Shown here: positions 62,965 through 64,000 of the stretch, piece after piece
Numbering within the stretch: position 1 is the stretch's first letter
How the letters are laid out: each line of letters opens with the position of its first letter
Assembly: GCA_940671915.1 (NCBI GenBank)
Contig: CALNVZ010003429.1
Location: 23,442,097 to 23,506,096, forward strand
Source of the DNA: Paracentrotus lividus
Taxonomy: Eukaryota > Echinodermata > Echinoidea > Camarodonta > Echinidae
DNA: 64,000 bases
Direction of reading: 5' to 3'
Position numbers and translations under genes: made by a program
The notes under the pieces: generated by a model
What the model was told of the DNA's origin: nothing
The model's database searches: none
Seen by the model: the letters and a program-made list of their open reading frames with translations, nothing else

Positions 62965-63471
62965 TATTAATTTTATTTTTTATTCATTTATTTTTTTCAA
63001 AATGTATGGCGATAGACATAAATGAACAATACCTGAATCTTCTAAGGTGGGCCATTCAGCCATGTGTGATAGAGGAAATTTTGAACATCTCGTAATAATT
63101 GTACAATATACCTCGAAGCCATTTAACATTCATAAAAATTGTTTGACATTCTACCAGTGTACAGGTCAGTGCGTTTTGATAAAACACAGGGCAAGATACA
63201 AAAATTTATATAGAAAGAAAAATAAAGTCTTATCGCGTGAAATCTCAAAATCTATGCCCCTGACGGCGGCTAGCTGGCAAGATGTCTTAGTCATTAATTT
63301 GTACAGGGAAATGTTGCGGATTCTAATGCCTCCTGGTCGCAACAATTTTTTTTCTGACTTGATATTCCTTCATATTAAGCAATTATTGCTTAAACTGATA
63401 TTATTTCTCATTGCTTGTAATAAGCAATGCTTTATTGCTAATTCTTCTATTAATAGGCTATTTTACATGTC
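62962..63471. other. 5' flank of gene e
   Basis: AT-rich sequence; the frame at 63047-63535 runs into the gene e exon region but shows no family resemblance of its own. A short TTGCTT/AAGCAA-rich palindromic stretch lies at about 63370-63440. Confidence 0.5.
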
Positions 63472-63472
63472 C

Positions 63473-63506
63473 ATGCATCCTTCTCTCGTATATATAGTTT
63501 CACCAG
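63473..63506 (+). promoter_or_regulatory. conserved pyrimidine block and CAG before gene e
   Basis: GCATCCTTCTCTCGTA, then ...TTTCACCAG, 15 nt before the ATG at 63522; matches the blocks before genes c and d. Confidence 0.45.
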
Positions 63507-63521
63507 CATGCACATATGACT

Positions 63522-63717
63522 ATGGATATTCTTAATAAGATAATAACCTCTCCATGTCTACCTGTGGTGCTGTGTACATTTCTATGGGCATGTGGAAATG
63601 TTGGAATTTTTAAGACCATGGGAATCTATTTGGAAGACATCACGATTAGTCTCGAAACAACATCGACTGACATCGGAATCTCTCTAGGTCTCTTTGGTGC
63701 TTTCGGCTATTTTCCAG
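63522..63717 (+). CDS. SLC16-like protein, gene e, exon 1 only (gene continues past the window)
   Basis: The 196-nt first coding exon starts MDILNKIITSPCLPVVLCTF and ends at CCAG|GTGAAT in phase 1, exactly as in genes b and c. An in-frame ATG two codons upstream (63516) exists, but the one at 63522 aligns with the paralogues. The block reads SLETTSTDIGISLG where the others have SLGTTSTDIGIALG, a Gly-to-Glu change next to a membrane segment. The remaining exons should lie beyond 64000. Confidence 0.85.
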
Positions 63718-63879
63718 GTGAATCGTTTACTTCAATCATTTTCAATTCAATATTAATTCATTCAACTATAGTATAACCATAGTATTAGGCGCGTACCCAG
63801 CTAACAACTGATTCTGAAACAGTAACTCTTTCCCCATCTTTTGGTACCAATTTTGTGTGTTATATCTTTACGCTTTTTT

Positions 63880-64000
63880 CGCAGAAGCGCGAGCCGAAAA
63901 TTTTAAGCTAAAAATTGGAGATATTGTGCATTATAATTTTTATTTCTATATAGCGAGCGCGAAGCGCGAGCCTTACATTTTAAGCTGAAATTGGAAATTT
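63880..64000. repeat. GCGAGCGCG-type repeat, opposite orientation, running off the window
   Basis: Contains GCGCGAGCCGAAAATTTT and GCGAGCGCGAAGCGCGAGCC, about 70 bp apart, within the region that would be intron 1 of gene e. It is the reverse complement of the modules at 14625-15335. Confidence 0.75.

Overview
This is an animal (metazoan) nuclear window, not microbial: the coding sequence is split by GT-AG introns, the DNA is AT-rich, and CA/GT/GA/TA microsatellites and terminal-inverted-repeat (TIR) elements are dense. The protein families and repeats suggest a marine deuterostome invertebrate, possibly an echinoderm; that placement is an inference. Layout: (1) 2617-13259, minus strand, holds a complete 8-exon gene of the SLC5 sodium-coupled choline transporter type (SLC5A7/CHT1-like, 532 aa). 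(2) About 13.65-16.9 kb holds a foldback-type element with a tRNA-derived SINE-like block, inserted in a repeat that also occurs uninterrupted at 7.33-8.3 kb. (3) 17.1-31.1 kb and 31.6-46.8 kb are two versions of one stretch. The first is riddled with single-base indels and carries a wrecked copy of one transporter gene plus two exons of the next. This looks more like uncorrected long-read sequence or an unmerged haplotype than true pseudogenes. (4) From 35.0 kb to the window end there is a plus-strand tandem array of SLC16/monocarboxylate-transporter-like genes: gene b (35020-38228, 444 aa), gene c (43175-49082, 428 aa), gene d (54281-58140, 432 aa, with an assembly gap in intron 1) and the first exon of gene e (63522-63717). 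Genes b-d share one plan of five coding exons with every intron in phase 1; gene e shows only exon 1. (5) The spacers hold TIR elements, several with TA duplications and two with an empty-site counterpart in the sister copy, and a 5'-truncated Penelope-like retroelement (61632-62907) with a GIY-YIG endonuclease domain and a candidate hammerhead ribozyme just downstream of its ORF.

How the genes relate: the choline-transporter-like gene and the SLC16 array point away from each other across about 21.7 kb. Both families are plasma-membrane solute carriers, but nothing in the sequence ties them to a common pathway. The array looks like local duplication with sequence exchange between copies. I found no clearly new molecular system. 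The most unusual points are the altered residues at expected choline-contact positions, SLC16-like proteins without the usual first-helix signature, the ribozyme-bearing retroelement, and the datable insertions revealed by comparing the two 14-kb copies. Exon boundaries were set by hand from splice signals, reading phase and recalled family alignments; no database search was possible.
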